This document shows, piece after piece, positions 23,236 through 34,053 of a stretch of DNA of 64,000 nt (within the stretch, counting starts at the first letter, position 1; every line of letters begins with the position of its first letter). The position numbers were made by a program, and so were the translations under genes. The notes beneath the pieces were generated by a model. It was not told the origin of the DNA and did not search any database. It worked only from the letters and a program-made list of their open reading frames with translations. The DNA lies in contig NC_079875.1 in assembly GCF_029227915.1 (NCBI RefSeq), forward strand, positions 30,346,001 through 30,410,000, given 5' to 3'. The DNA is from Hydractinia symbiolongicarpus. Its lineage: Eukaryota; Cnidaria; Hydrozoa; Anthoathecata; Hydractiniidae.

Positions 23236-23640
23236 ATTTTAATCACACATGAACTCAATAAAAAACTTAAGGATACGGTATACCCTTTGAGCATGATTTT
23301 TTAACTTCGATTTTCGAAATAATCTTGCAGCAAATAAGATGTGGCGCCACGAGAAACATTTTCATGCGCATGCTATGGGACATGTTGCATAGCACGCGCA
23401 TGAAAATGTTCCTCGTGGCGCCTTAGCTTAAGACATTCGTGCAACTTCTCAAAAGTAGTAAAAATGCACAGTTAGCAGAAATGATATACAGAGTCAAAAA
23501 TACCTTACAGGGTCGCCGTACCGTCACAGGTCACAACAAAATCGCCAGATATGAAGTTTGGTTTGTTGAGGAGTTGTGGTTCAGAAAAGTTTGAAGCTGG
23601 CGAACTTACCAGCCTGGCTAATTTATACGACTAGTCAATG

Positions 23641-23858
23641 CGATTTATCGACCAAGATGGTGAATCGCTGGCAATGGAACACGGAAAGAGTCTTTCACGC
23701 GCTCAAAATGCATTAGTGAATTATTAAATAAGATGTAATGCGTCTTGTTTAATTATTCCTATCTTTGTAGAGGATAAACTCTATGCATATGGTAAAGCAA
23801 TGCAAGATGTGGTGTGTTAGTCAGTTTAAAGCTATTCAGTTATGATAATCGCTGCAAC
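23641..23858. repeat. Repeat A', left half, split by the P-type transposon
   Basis: Matches 20,471-20,716; ends in GCTGCAAC at 23,851-23,858, the left target duplication. The stretch 23,429-23,640 between it and the Harbinger element has no recognisable content. Confidence 0.85.
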
Positions 23859-24683
23859 CAAGGAGGTTTAAAAAGAAGGAGAGAGAACTCGCGGCGTCCC
23901 TTTAAATTTTCTATTCAATTTTTTATTGTTTCGGCGCCCCTTTGAACTGATCCGTGTCTCTGATTTGGCTCAATATTTACCTACCGACTCTGAAACGAGT
24001 GTTTTAACGAGAAAAGATAAATCTTAAAAATCACACTTACAGCAATGCGGAAGAGCAGGAAAACATGTAGTTTAGTTAAACTACAAGATTCAATGAGGGT
24101 GAAGTTTGTTTTTCCACTTCCATAAGGACGCGGAAGGAGTAAAGTGCCTTCAAAGTGCGAAAAGCTGCCTTAGGAGATCGTAAAGTTTTACAACTTATAA
24201 ACTATTTCGTATGTCCCCTCCTGGGAAAATGTTAGTTAAAGGGTTGATTAACGTTTTTGTGCAGGTCTCGTCAGGAGGGGTTATTTATAAAATTGTTTTT
24301 TTTACTCTCGAAGTAGACGAATTCTCGGTAGGGTGTCGCAGCACGTCGCAGCACTCGGTGATGTTTTCCATTGTCATGGAACAAAAGAAAATAATTATTA
24401 GTTCTAATTATGTATATTTAGGTAAAAGTTTTAAGCAACTTTTTTTCTTTTTTCCCCAGTGGGAGTAGATTTTCTGTTTATGTATATTCTTTCTTTCTCT
24501 CACACCAGCTGTATGTTTTGAATATATATTGAATTGAGTTTATAATTGTTTTTTTATTAGGTGTTACATAACCAGCTGGCAAGTGGTTCACATTTTTTTT
24601 TAATTCCCTTGACACCTTTGTGGGTTTTTTATGAAGTTTTTTTGAAAAATAAAGTATTCATATTTGAATTTTGCTGTGTCAAC

Positions 24684-27600
24684 ATGTCTGCTTCACATTC
24701 AGAGTATATTCAAAAGCTATGTAGATTGTGTGGGAAGAAAATTGTGAAAAGTAAACATTACGTTAATTTTAAATCTTGTGATATTTACAGTGAAGTGTTT
24801 CAATCTATATATGGAATAAATTGTGAACAAGAAGATCCTTGTGTATTTCCTAAATTTACTTGTAATGGATGTAGAAGAAAATTAGATGAGATGAAAACGT
24901 CAAAAAAAATAATTGGTACTGCTGCATCATTTTACCCTCATGTGGATGAAAATTGTGTGTGCATGAATTATGCTGTAAACAGAAAAGACAGCTTAAAAAT
25001 ACTGGAATTAGATGTGAGTATGAAGAAAGTTGGTTTTAGTATATGTGATAAATCGGATAACTATAAACGTGTCTATACCCTTTGTCAAAATGAAAAAGAA
25101 TTAAACCATTTGCTTACAATACGTATAGACAACAGCAATGGTTGGGATTTCTCCATATATGGGAAACCTATGGAGAAAGAAACAATACAACTAACAAAAA
25201 CTCTGCCATGTGTTTTGAAAAATGATGATATTTCAACTTTCTCGTCATTCTGGAAGTCAGTCAGTGTTTGCACGGGGTTACAAGGTTATGAAGATGTAAT
25301 CAAGTCGAGATGTAATTTCGAACAGCCATTCATGAATCAGAGTGGAACATTTCCAGTAGCTTTTGTTGAAGACGATAAAATGGTCAGATTTGATGAAGAC
25401 AATTTTAAAACAATACGCCATACCAACTGTCATTTTTTAGCTGAAAAACCTTCATCTGTATGTAGTATGTGCAATTCTTTTAAACCAACAGTTAAAAAAG
25501 TTAGAAGTAGACGGAAAAGTGATGATTCTGTGCTTGATTCCTCACATACAAACATTCGATATCTTTCCAGAGAAGAACTAGAGGAAAGATATCGCAATAC
25601 TCAGGGAGAAAAACAGAGAGCAATAAAGAAAGTTGCCCAATTATCATCTTGGGTAAGAAAAATTACTGAGAAAGAATGCATCCATGTTGATGATGAGCAA
25701 CACGAATTTATAAAAAATATTGTTTGCAATGAGGAAACATGTCCTGAAATACCCGAAGGCAGTCCCCAGTGGTTGTTATGGGAGCAACAAAAAGAAATGG
25801 CTTCCAAAAGTTCACCTAATGGCATGAGATGGCACCCACTAATTATTAGGTGGTGCCTCAGTTTATACCACCATTCACCAGCAGCATATAAACATTTGCG
25901 AAATCCGAATTTGAATTTTTTAAAACTCCCACATATTGACACACTTAAAAAATACATAAACTTCACTGATCCAATGTGTGGATTCAATCCAGATGTCATT
26001 GAAAGATTAATAGTGGATAGTAAAATTGCAACTCTGGATGATCACCAAAAAAACGTTTCGCTTATTTATGATGAGATGAAAATAAAAGCTGACTTGGTGT
26101 TCAGACAGTCAACTGGACAATTGGTTGGTTTCACTGATATGGGGGATATTAACGATGAGTTAGTTGAATTTCAAAAACGTGCTGAGGGATCATCAGAGAA
26201 TGATCGTCACTTTGCTTCCTATGTGATAGTGTTTATGGTTCGAGGAATTGTTTCATCTCTGGTGTATCCTTTTGGATATTTCGCATCATTGGGATTTACC
26301 TCTGATCAGCTCTATCCATGTGTATGGGAGGCGACATATGTATTGGAGGCAATTGGTTTTTATGTTCGAGCATTTATTTCAGATGGTGCTTCTCCCAATA
26401 GGAAGTTTTACAAAATTATGGTGACACCTGATATTGGTAACACATATTGGACCAACAACTTATTATCATTGGACAGAAAGATCTTTTTTATATCCGATGT
26501 CCCTCATCTCATTAAAACAACGAGAAACTGTTTCGAGAACTCTCATGGAAACAATAATACACGCAATCTTTTTGTAAGTGTTTTTTGTTTGTTTGTTTCA
26601 ATTTTAAAGTATATCTGTATACATATATCAATTTTCTATTTATTAGCTCGATCACATGGATATCAGCTGGAACCATCTTGTCAATGTTTATGAATGGGAT
26701 CTGAATTTACATGGAGCAGCACCTGGATTAAGGAAACTTTATAAACTAAAAGAGGATCACATAAAGTTAACTCCAAGGTTGAGGATGCAAGTTAAGTTGG
26801 CTACCCAAGTGAGATATTTTTCTTTTCTTTTTTTATTATTTATTTGTCTGCTTGTTTGTATTAGTGTTTTCTGAGTGATAGTGGATTCACAGTTTGATTA
26901 TTTTGTGGGAGTTGCAAATAATGATATACGTCTGATAATGTGTTTATCATTGCTCATGTAAATTATGATTTTGCATTTAGGTTTTGAGTAAAACAACTGC
27001 TGATGCACTTGAGGTTCAGGGGCTGCATTATACGAAAAGTACAATAAAGTTTGTGCGTATGTTTGACCAAGTTTTTGATTGCTTGAATGTATCTTCAATT
27101 AATCAAGATCGTGGCGGAAAAATAGCTCTTGCAGCATATAGAGATGTTAACGATTGGCGTTTTGAGGTTAGTAGTATCATTCGAAATACATTCAATTATT
27201 TTGTAACGGAATTCAGAAACACAACATTTTTCCCTCAAAAAGCTCAAGTTCATTTTGCATATTTGTAAACCAGTCCTAAAGAACTTGATCTCCATGTAAA
27301 AGGGTGTGCAAATATTTCCATTTTCATTTTTCATTTTTTTCACATCAACATGTAAAATTCAGTTTTTAGAGAAAGAATTCCTCGAACATTACCTGGGAAG
27401 GTGGGAAGAACAAGCCAATGACACACCTAATTTATCCCAAGATGAAAAAAATAAATTGTTATTGAGCAAACAGACGATAAATGGTTGGAAAATAACAGGT
27501 AAAAAATCTACATTTTTCTGCAATTGTGGTTCCAGGCAATGTTTCATGGACAAACGGTGTTGTTCTATAAATGTATATTTTTTTTATCTTTGTCCATAGT

Positions 27601-27895
27601 GAAATCATTCGTGGAACTGACCAAATTACTTCTCCAGAGTCCAAATGTCAAGATGATTTTGAGCGAGAAATTCTCACAAGATCCATTGGAGGAACATTTC
27701 GCTCGTCAAAGACGAAGTGGTGGTACATGTGACAACCCAACACTTTATCAATTTGGCCAACAAGAACTTTCTTTGCTTGTTATGAAATCTGAGTTGATCA
27801 GAGATCTACGTGGAAACACTCGACGTGGTAATCAAAATCAGATTCACCTAGACGTAAATGATATGAGGAAACTTCCACAGAAAAGAAAGAGATAG
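24684..27895 (+). CDS. P-element-type transposase, 889 aa, five exons
   Basis: Exons 24,684-26,573, 26,647-26,808, 26,981-27,166, 27,363-27,498 and 27,600-27,895, all GT-AG and in phase, give 889 residues. The N-terminus has no canonical THAP domain but a paired CxxC unit (CRLCGKKI...CNGCRRKL, about residues 10-75) that looks ZAD-like. A coiled coil follows (REELEERYRN, about 295-330), then RWHPLIIRWCLSLY. The RNase H-like core has YDEMKIKADLVF (D463), VGFTDMGDI, and SDGASPNRKF (D567), then SDVPHLIKTTRNC. The last exon has the P-type C-terminal block DPLEEHFARQRRSGG...DNPTLYQFGQQE and a basic end. Such enzymes cut and paste the element in the nucleus. I could not assign the third acidic residue with certainty. 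The ATG at 24,684 (AACATGTCT) is chosen as the first Met before the CxxC unit. Confidence 0.9.
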
Positions 27896-29108
27896 TTATT
27901 TATATATTGATACTTTTGGAAACATGATTGTTTGACTATTTTATTTATATTTTTTCTGAGTATGTCAGACATTTTTTCCATTACGCTTTTTCAACATAGA
28001 AGTTGTTTTGTTATTAGTGCCTTGTCTTTTGAGTCACATCTTTTGCAAATATTTTTAGTGGAGTACGATTTTGACTTTGATTTGAAACATTTTTTTGAAA
28101 ACATCAAATCTTAGAAAATAATTGAGATTAAAAAAATTTAGGATTGCTACTTTATTATTGCTATGTAATTTTTATTTATGTCATCGGGAAATTACAACTA
28201 TTACGGAATTTCTTTTATCTTCATTTCGAATGGATCCGCCATACGTGAATAAATATTACAGTTTTGTTTTGCTTTTTTACATACTCACTTCGCGATATGT
28301 AGAACAACCCTGGGGACAAGTTTCATTATATTCCCAACAAGAATTCATGCGAAGGAGTGTCGAAATTAATATTCGCTATTCGGGACTATGTTGATTTAAA
28401 AAAAGAACGTGACAAAGGCCTCTTGGTGTAAGGGTGTATACAAACCACAATAAAACATACCCGATACCCGTGTGAGATGTAAAACTTGTTTGCAAAGAGA
28501 GTTCGATACCCGTGTGAGATATAAAACTTGTTTGCAAAAAATTTAATCAAATGGAATAATCAAAAAGTGAGTTGATTTCATCAGGCCACAGTCAGGCATA
28601 GAGCATCCGATGCGGCAATCCTAGGTCCGAGGTTGCGGTCAGCTTTAAGTAGCGATTCTCGCGTAAGAATATTTGCGTCGGTAATTATGCACGCGCAACT
28701 TATTTTTCAGGGTCCCTCCAGCTGATAAAAAGCATGTTGTTTCATACCATCTTGATTAGCCTATCCATCGACCATTTCTCCGCGTTTTTATGATCTATTA
28801 AATTTCTAGCAAAGCGCGCAGAGTTTTGATCTCGCAGCATTATTCAGTTTAACGCTTGCCAATGTGCATAACTGAACAAAGAAGTAGCACAAAAAAAAGA
28901 AATGAGAGTGAAGTTCACAAATCTTGGCAAAAATTTAGATTTAAAATAAACAGCTTCAGCGAGATTGAATCCTTACTCAATCCGAAAAAAACCCTTAAAA
29001 TAGTACAAACATAATAAGGGTATGATTATTTTACTAAGAAACACAGTTATATACATGGAAAAGATATATAGAAATTAAAACAAGTTATAGGTAAAAATGT
29101 TATGACAA
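27896..29108. other. Intergenic part of the P-type transposon
   Basis: Lies between the two convergent genes and probably holds both 3' UTRs. It includes a 42-bp-period duplication (28,462-28,496 and 28,504-28,538; CGATACCCGTGTGAGAT). No further gene is seen. Confidence 0.6.
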
Positions 29109-30899
29109 TTAGTTAAGTTTTTTTCTCATTGCTGGTTCACCTTTTTTAGATAAGACTACAGTCAACTTCTCTTTTTTCTCCGATGCTAGAGAAGCAAGTT
29201 TGCGTCGAACTACTTGTATATATGCAGTGACATATGCTTTTGCTCTGATGTCACACCATTTTTTAATGATCTGAGCTTTGAGAATTTTCGATAACTTCTC
29301 ATTTCCAAGATACCGTGAAAGTATGACCCAGGCTTGATCAATTAAAGAGTCCTTCATAAGTTCATTTTCGAAAAGTTCCCGTATATCTTCTCCTTTATAT
29401 TTTTTCAACATGTTCAAATTTAAAACTTTTCTAATAACGTTTTTAATTCTTCTGCAAAAAATAAACATGTCATCATTGACTTTTATCAGGTATCCTCTGC
29501 TGACTTGGTCCACCCAAGATCTTGTATAATCCAGAAAACTATATACCTGCAGTTTATCATCACCTGAAACTTTCAATGAGTTCAGAAACTGCAATGCAGC
29601 CACAGCAACAACTTTGTTTTTCGAATCTGCTAATCTTTGGTATTTTTTACGTAGCGAGAAAATTATGTATCCTGAAACATAATACAGAACAGTTTGTTCC
29701 TCAGTTGTGAGTTTCAAGTCAAGACTTTTTTCGACATGTCGATTTTTGTTTTCATGAGCTACTAGTATTTTTATTAACTCCATAACAAATTTCTGCAACA
29801 ACATAGAGAATTCTTGACTGTCAATGCAGTATCCTTTAGGTAATACATGTTTCCAATGTTGTCTGAATTTATCGTCTTGTGCAAGTTCATGCACTTTTCT
29901 CCAAAGAGATTCTTTTCCTGAACCAGTCAGTAGGTTAGATTTTTGCAATTCTTTAAATATGCGACACACTACATTTTCAGAAATAATGTCCAAAACATCA
30001 CTCCCAGCATTCAAAATTGAGTTGGCTAATTCTTTGACACGATTTCCAGGTGTTTTGAATCCTTTCACAACAATGTTATTGATTGGGTCTTTTGAAATTT
30101 TAACCATAGCATCACGAACAAAATTCATTTTTTCTTGCTGCAGCTCATGATCGGTGATGGATAAAGATTCTAAAAGGGTGCAAAAAAAAAGGTTTATACC
30201 ACCAGTTCACAATATTTTGTTCTATATATAGCAAAAAAAAATTCCTTATGTTCTCAGAGTTCATGAATGAATACTTACGATTCGATTTTGATTTAACTTG
30301 TTTTGTGGAAATTGTTGTAGTTGATTTATTTTTTGAGTCATCAAGAGTTTTTCTTGCCACTGTTGTTGTTTCTGGATCTATTATTGGAATACAGAGTTGA
30401 CATCAGAACACAGTTGTGATAACAAAACAAGACAACAACAACAAAAAGCATATCAAATGATGATAATACAATAGCTTTTCTATGAAATCTACATGCAGAG
30501 TCAAAAAACAAAACATTATAGCTAGCTAGCTAATGGTGTTTTAAAGAAAACATGACTTTATTAAACTGAAGCATTACCTGTTGGCTTTTTACATATCAGA
30601 GTATGTTTCTTGTAGTAAGCTTCTTTAAAATACTGTTTTTTGCACTTGCTGCACACAAACTTCACATTTTTGGTACTGTTGTTATCAACCACCATGTCCA
30701 CATCTTCTTCATCAACGAATACTATTTGAGGAATACCCAAATATCCAGCATCTACTTCATTTTCTTCTTCCAACAGATCTTCCACAAACGATACTTCCAC
30801 CTCACAACTTTCGTAAACAGTAAAATCTGACAACATTTCTTCCGTCACAAAAAAGTCATCATCCAATTCTATTATATTTTTAACGTCTTCGCCTGCCAT
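29109..30899 (-). CDS. P-type transposon accessory protein with one zinc finger, 493 aa, three exons
   Basis: Exons 30,578-30,899, 30,279-30,377 and 29,109-30,169 splice in phase at GT-AG sites to 493 residues from ATG 30,899 (MAGEDVKN). The N-terminus is strongly acidic, then comes one finger-like motif (FVCSKCKKQYFKEAYYKKH followed by TLIC), a Lys/Ser/Thr-rich linker, and a long helical region with LTTEEQTVLYYVSGYIIFSL and a basic C-terminus. The YYVSGYI block recalls conserved blocks of multi-copy cnidarian proteins; no enzyme motif is visible. Its position inside the same TIRs, convergent with the transposase, implies a role in transposition or its control. That is inference. Confidence 0.8.
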
Positions 30900-31162
30900 T
30901 TCGCTTCTTGCTTGTTTATGATATGTAAAAACGACAAATTTATCAACTAACAAGCATTTACCGCTGAGAGAAAAATAGCCGCGGGCTCATAATTTATGCA
31001 AATAGTAACAAAAGACAACGGCTAATTTATTAATTTAAGCGCGAGATTTCAAATTTTGATTGACAGAATTCGATGTAAGAACAATAGAGAAAAGTAAACA
31101 TGAGACACGGATGATTTCAATAGAAATAAAAGAGTTCTCTCTCCTTCTTTTTAAACCTCCTT

Positions 31163-31315
31163 GCTGCAACGGAACGAAATGGAAGTCAGCGATCGGAATA
31201 ATTACCCGGCTCCAAATATACCTTTTTTAGCATACGATTTTGCTACACGATTTTTCGTATTTCTGCATTAATTAGCGAACGCGGGACCGCCGCAAGACTC
31301 CCTGCAGAGCAAATA
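31163..31315. repeat. Repeat A', right half
   Basis: Begins with the right copy of GCTGCAAC and continues GGAACGAAATGG, matching 20,709-20,872. Ends near 31,315. Confidence 0.85.
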
Positions 31316-32340
31316 CGGTCAAATTCGCCCTGTATTATATATTTTCATTTTTGTCTTGCTGAAAGAGTTTCCAACATTACAAATTATATTTTATATCTTA
31401 ATAAAGAATAAACAGTTCTTTTGTAAGGATTTTTTTAAAAGCCTAGTGTGGCCAATTAAGTCCAAACACGGAAAACACTAGTCTGGTTTTAGAGATGTAC
31501 GTCTTCTTGTTGTCAGAATACATTGGGGACTGATTCTTTCACAAAGCTCCCCACCCATTGACCATGCTTGTACACTCCATCAGCTAGGAAAGACGGATCT
31601 CCATGTGTCCTTAGCTTGATCAACATATACATATGTATATACATTGGTTCTTTATTGCTAGTTCTTTAGCCTCTCACATTACATAACTTTTTTTCTTCAG
31701 AAATGATTTTCTCGTCATTATCCACACCTCCAGCTTCTTCCTCCACATCTAAACTGTCGTCTTCAATGACTAGCTTTTTGACTATTTTGACAATTTTTCA
31801 ATTCAATTTAATTATTTGCTATAGAAAAGTTGAGATTACAGTAGGTATAATCCATTATATACATAGTTACATATACCCTTGTACCCTTCACAGAAGTCCT
31901 GTCCAACTCTCTGTCTGTTTGTTTGTTCAATTTTTGTGCCAATTATCTCCTTGGAAAAAGGAAGAATTATGTTCCTTTATATGGAAATATTCTTTAGAGC
32001 AGCAAAACCTCTAGAACTTAAATTTTAAGACTTAACTAGTCGAGTTTATTATTGTGCGTGCACTTTGTAATTTTCATTCTTTTGTTATATTCAATAGATG
32101 GGGACCAACGCCATAGCGAAGTTAATAGCAACGTGAAGGCCACCAAATGGGGGCGTAACAAGGGTAAAGTGTACAGGGAGTGAAAATACTATTTCAAATG
32201 ATTATGAGATAACAAAACAGCAAGCTGTGATGATGGAACTGGTCTAACGACCCTTGAAGTTAAAATTGTAGAGGTTACACCCTCTAAAGATCAAAACACA
32301 GTGCAAGATCTCCCTTTTTGTAAGAATAATAGTAATGTCG
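31316..32340. repeat. Fragments of the USP-element modules
   Basis: 31,880-32,070 is an inverted copy of 15,900-16,050; 32,200-32,340 repeats, in the same orientation, the block at 17,180-17,290 (AACAGCAAGCTGTGATGAT, TCCCTTTTTGTAAG). 31,316-31,880 shows nothing recognisable. Confidence 0.5.
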
Positions 32341-32351
32341 TCAACCCTTCT

Positions 32352-32650
32352 TTTTGCAATGTTCAACAAAAGTTCTTGGTTTCGGCGGATGGTGTCAATG
32401 AATGTGGCTGGTGTCTTGCAGGAGGCAGGGGATGCTTACTCAAGGGTCCGAACCAGATCCCAAGCATGAGTGGATTTAACCAATCCTTATGTTTCCACGT
32501 TCATAGGTGTTTGTTTCAGTACAGCCGAAATCCATTACCTTTTCTATCATCCCTGTAAACAGGAGAATACAGAAGTTTTCCAGTTGTTTCTTATTCTTTG
32601 GAGAAAAACCTTTTTTTTTATTAATATCCCTGTCCTGTGAACAGTGGTTT
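32352..32650. repeat. ~285-bp block, copy 1 (copy 2 at 33,769-34,053)
   Basis: The two blocks share long identical stretches (GGATGGTGTCAAT, GGCTGGTGTCTTGCAGGAGG, CAGTACAGCCGAAATCCATT). In both, an open frame reads GWCLAGGR and then HRCLFQYSRNP, but no family is recognised. Confidence 0.8.
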
Positions 32651-32689
32651 ACACCTGATAGTGCAGTTAAAACGTTTTATCATGTCAAA

Positions 32690-32960
32690 TGGTCATATCT
32701 CAAAACAAGTGTCGCCAGTTTCTTGTTTCCCAGACTTCTTATCCCTTCCTCTTACCATCACCCTGAGATAAGAAGCCGTAAGCACTTTAAGATCAGAGCG
32801 CTTATAAACCACTCTGGTTCTCTTAATAATGGGCACTATACAGCCATTGTTAAATACCAAAAGACAGACCAGTGGCTTCACTGCAATGACAGAGCTGTGA
32901 CATAATGTGACGTTCGGAAGGAACTTAACAGGAAACTGTCCTACGTCTTTTTCTTCCAGG
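32690..32960 (+). pseudogene. USP protease C-terminal remnant (copy 3, plus strand)
   Basis: Plus-strand frame reads FKIRALINHSGSLNNGHYTA and TDQWLHCNDRAV, the His box and following Asn/Asp of a ubiquitin-specific protease, then YVFFFQ after a small shift. No Cys box is preserved upstream. The stop is followed at 33,050-33,115 by the tail block (CAAGTCTTGTCTTTGGGTGT), the reverse complement of the AAGACAAGACTG block at 2,320. Confidence 0.7.
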
Positions 32961-33768
32961 CAGTTTAATATAATAGAAAATAAAATAAAAATAGGAAAAT
33001 TTAAAAAATAAAAAAATTACAAAATAAAAACGTCGCATAGCAAGGGAGTTTCACTTGCTTAGTTCCCTAATTACAGGTTCCTACAAGTCTTGTCTTTGGG
33101 TGTGACGACCACATTTCAGTGAACCCTTGTTATATATGTCAATAGATTACACGGATTAAAGAACATTTGATGACAGAAGAGGATTCCAGGGCCTCCTGAT
33201 GACCACTTAGTTGACCTCGGATTAGGGGTGCCCTGCCTGGAATCCTGACACCCCTTGGTTGAGGCTTTGGGACGAAACCGTTTGGTGTCAAGGTTGGGAT
33301 TAAGCAATCTGTCTTGTGTGTGTGTGTAAACAAAACCTCTATGATTTAGCGCTAAAACTTAACAGGTTGAGTATTTCATTGTGCCTTGCTGCAATGTTCA
33401 ATTTTCTAGTTATATCTGCATTGCGATGTAGTTACTTTTTATATATATTAATGATAATAGAAACCATGCTATCTCGGGTAGCAAAATACACAAAACATTA
33501 ATTACCTTTGTTTTAAACAAAGTTCAATAAATGTTAATTTCTTCATTGTTCGCAATAAAAGTATTATTTTATTCAAAACAGTTTAAAACTTTCTCAAAAT
33601 CGCAATGAAATATATGAAAGCTTTTTTGTTTCCAGGTTTGCTGCTTTTCATTCTTTGCCACAACCTTTCTAAGGGCTGGGTTCCAAGTCTACCTTTCTTA
33701 GCCCTGGGCTCTGTGTCAGTAGGTAAAAGCAACAACGATACGAATTGTAGTTTTTCGACTCTTCATTT

Positions 33769-34053
33769 TCCAACGTTTAACAGAAGTTATTGGTTTTGGC
33801 GGATGGTGTCAATAAATGCGGCTGGTGTCTTGCAGGAGGCAGGGTATGCTTACTCAAGGGCCCGCACCAGATCCCAAGCATGAGTAAATTTCACCAATCC
33901 TCATGTTTCCACATTCATAGGTGTTTGTTTCAGTACAGCCGAAATCCATTAGCTTTTCGATCATCCCTGTAAAGGGAAGAATACAGAAGTTTTCCAGTGG
34001 CTTCTTACTCTTTGGAGAGAAACGTCCTTTTTTCATCAACATCTCTGTCTTAA
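33769..34053. repeat. ~285-bp block, copy 2
   Basis: Direct duplicate of 32,352-32,650. The stretch 33,120-33,768 carries no recognised gene. Confidence 0.8.

Larger units (their letters stand above)
21077..23428. mobile_element. PIF/Harbinger DNA transposon, 2.35 kb
   Basis: Perfect terminal inverted repeats of 47 bp (21,077-21,123 and 23,382-23,428) begin AGCTAAGGCGCCACGAGG and are flanked by TAA on both sides (21,074-21,076; 23,429-23,431), the TWA duplication expected of PIF/Harbinger. Each end also forms a local hairpin of roughly 85-90 bp, because a diverged inverted copy of the terminal sequence lies just inside it. Inside are a plus-strand MADF gene and a convergent minus-strand DDE nuclease gene, the usual two-gene layout. 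The nuclease is broken, so mobility would need help from another copy. Confidence 0.9.
23859..31162. mobile_element. P-superfamily transposon, 7.3 kb, two genes, apparently intact
   Basis: Perfect 31-bp terminal inverted repeats (23,860-23,890 and 31,132-31,162), starting AAGGAGGTTTAAAAAGAAGG. GCTGCAAC lies on both sides (23,851-23,858 and 31,163-31,170), an 8-bp duplication as in P elements; one extra C at 23,859 makes the exact left end uncertain by a base. Removing the interval rejoins repeat A' so that it matches the uninterrupted copy at 20.5-20.9 kb. It carries a plus-strand transposase gene and a convergent minus-strand accessory gene, both open with phase-consistent introns. The perfect TIRs and open frames suggest a recent insertion. 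Confidence 0.9.

Noticed and set aside
23859-31162. Reading the second P-transposon gene as an unrelated host gene that happens to lie inside
   Set aside because: It lies between perfect TIRs with a clean empty site outside, so it moved with the element. Whether it was captured recently cannot be told from one copy.
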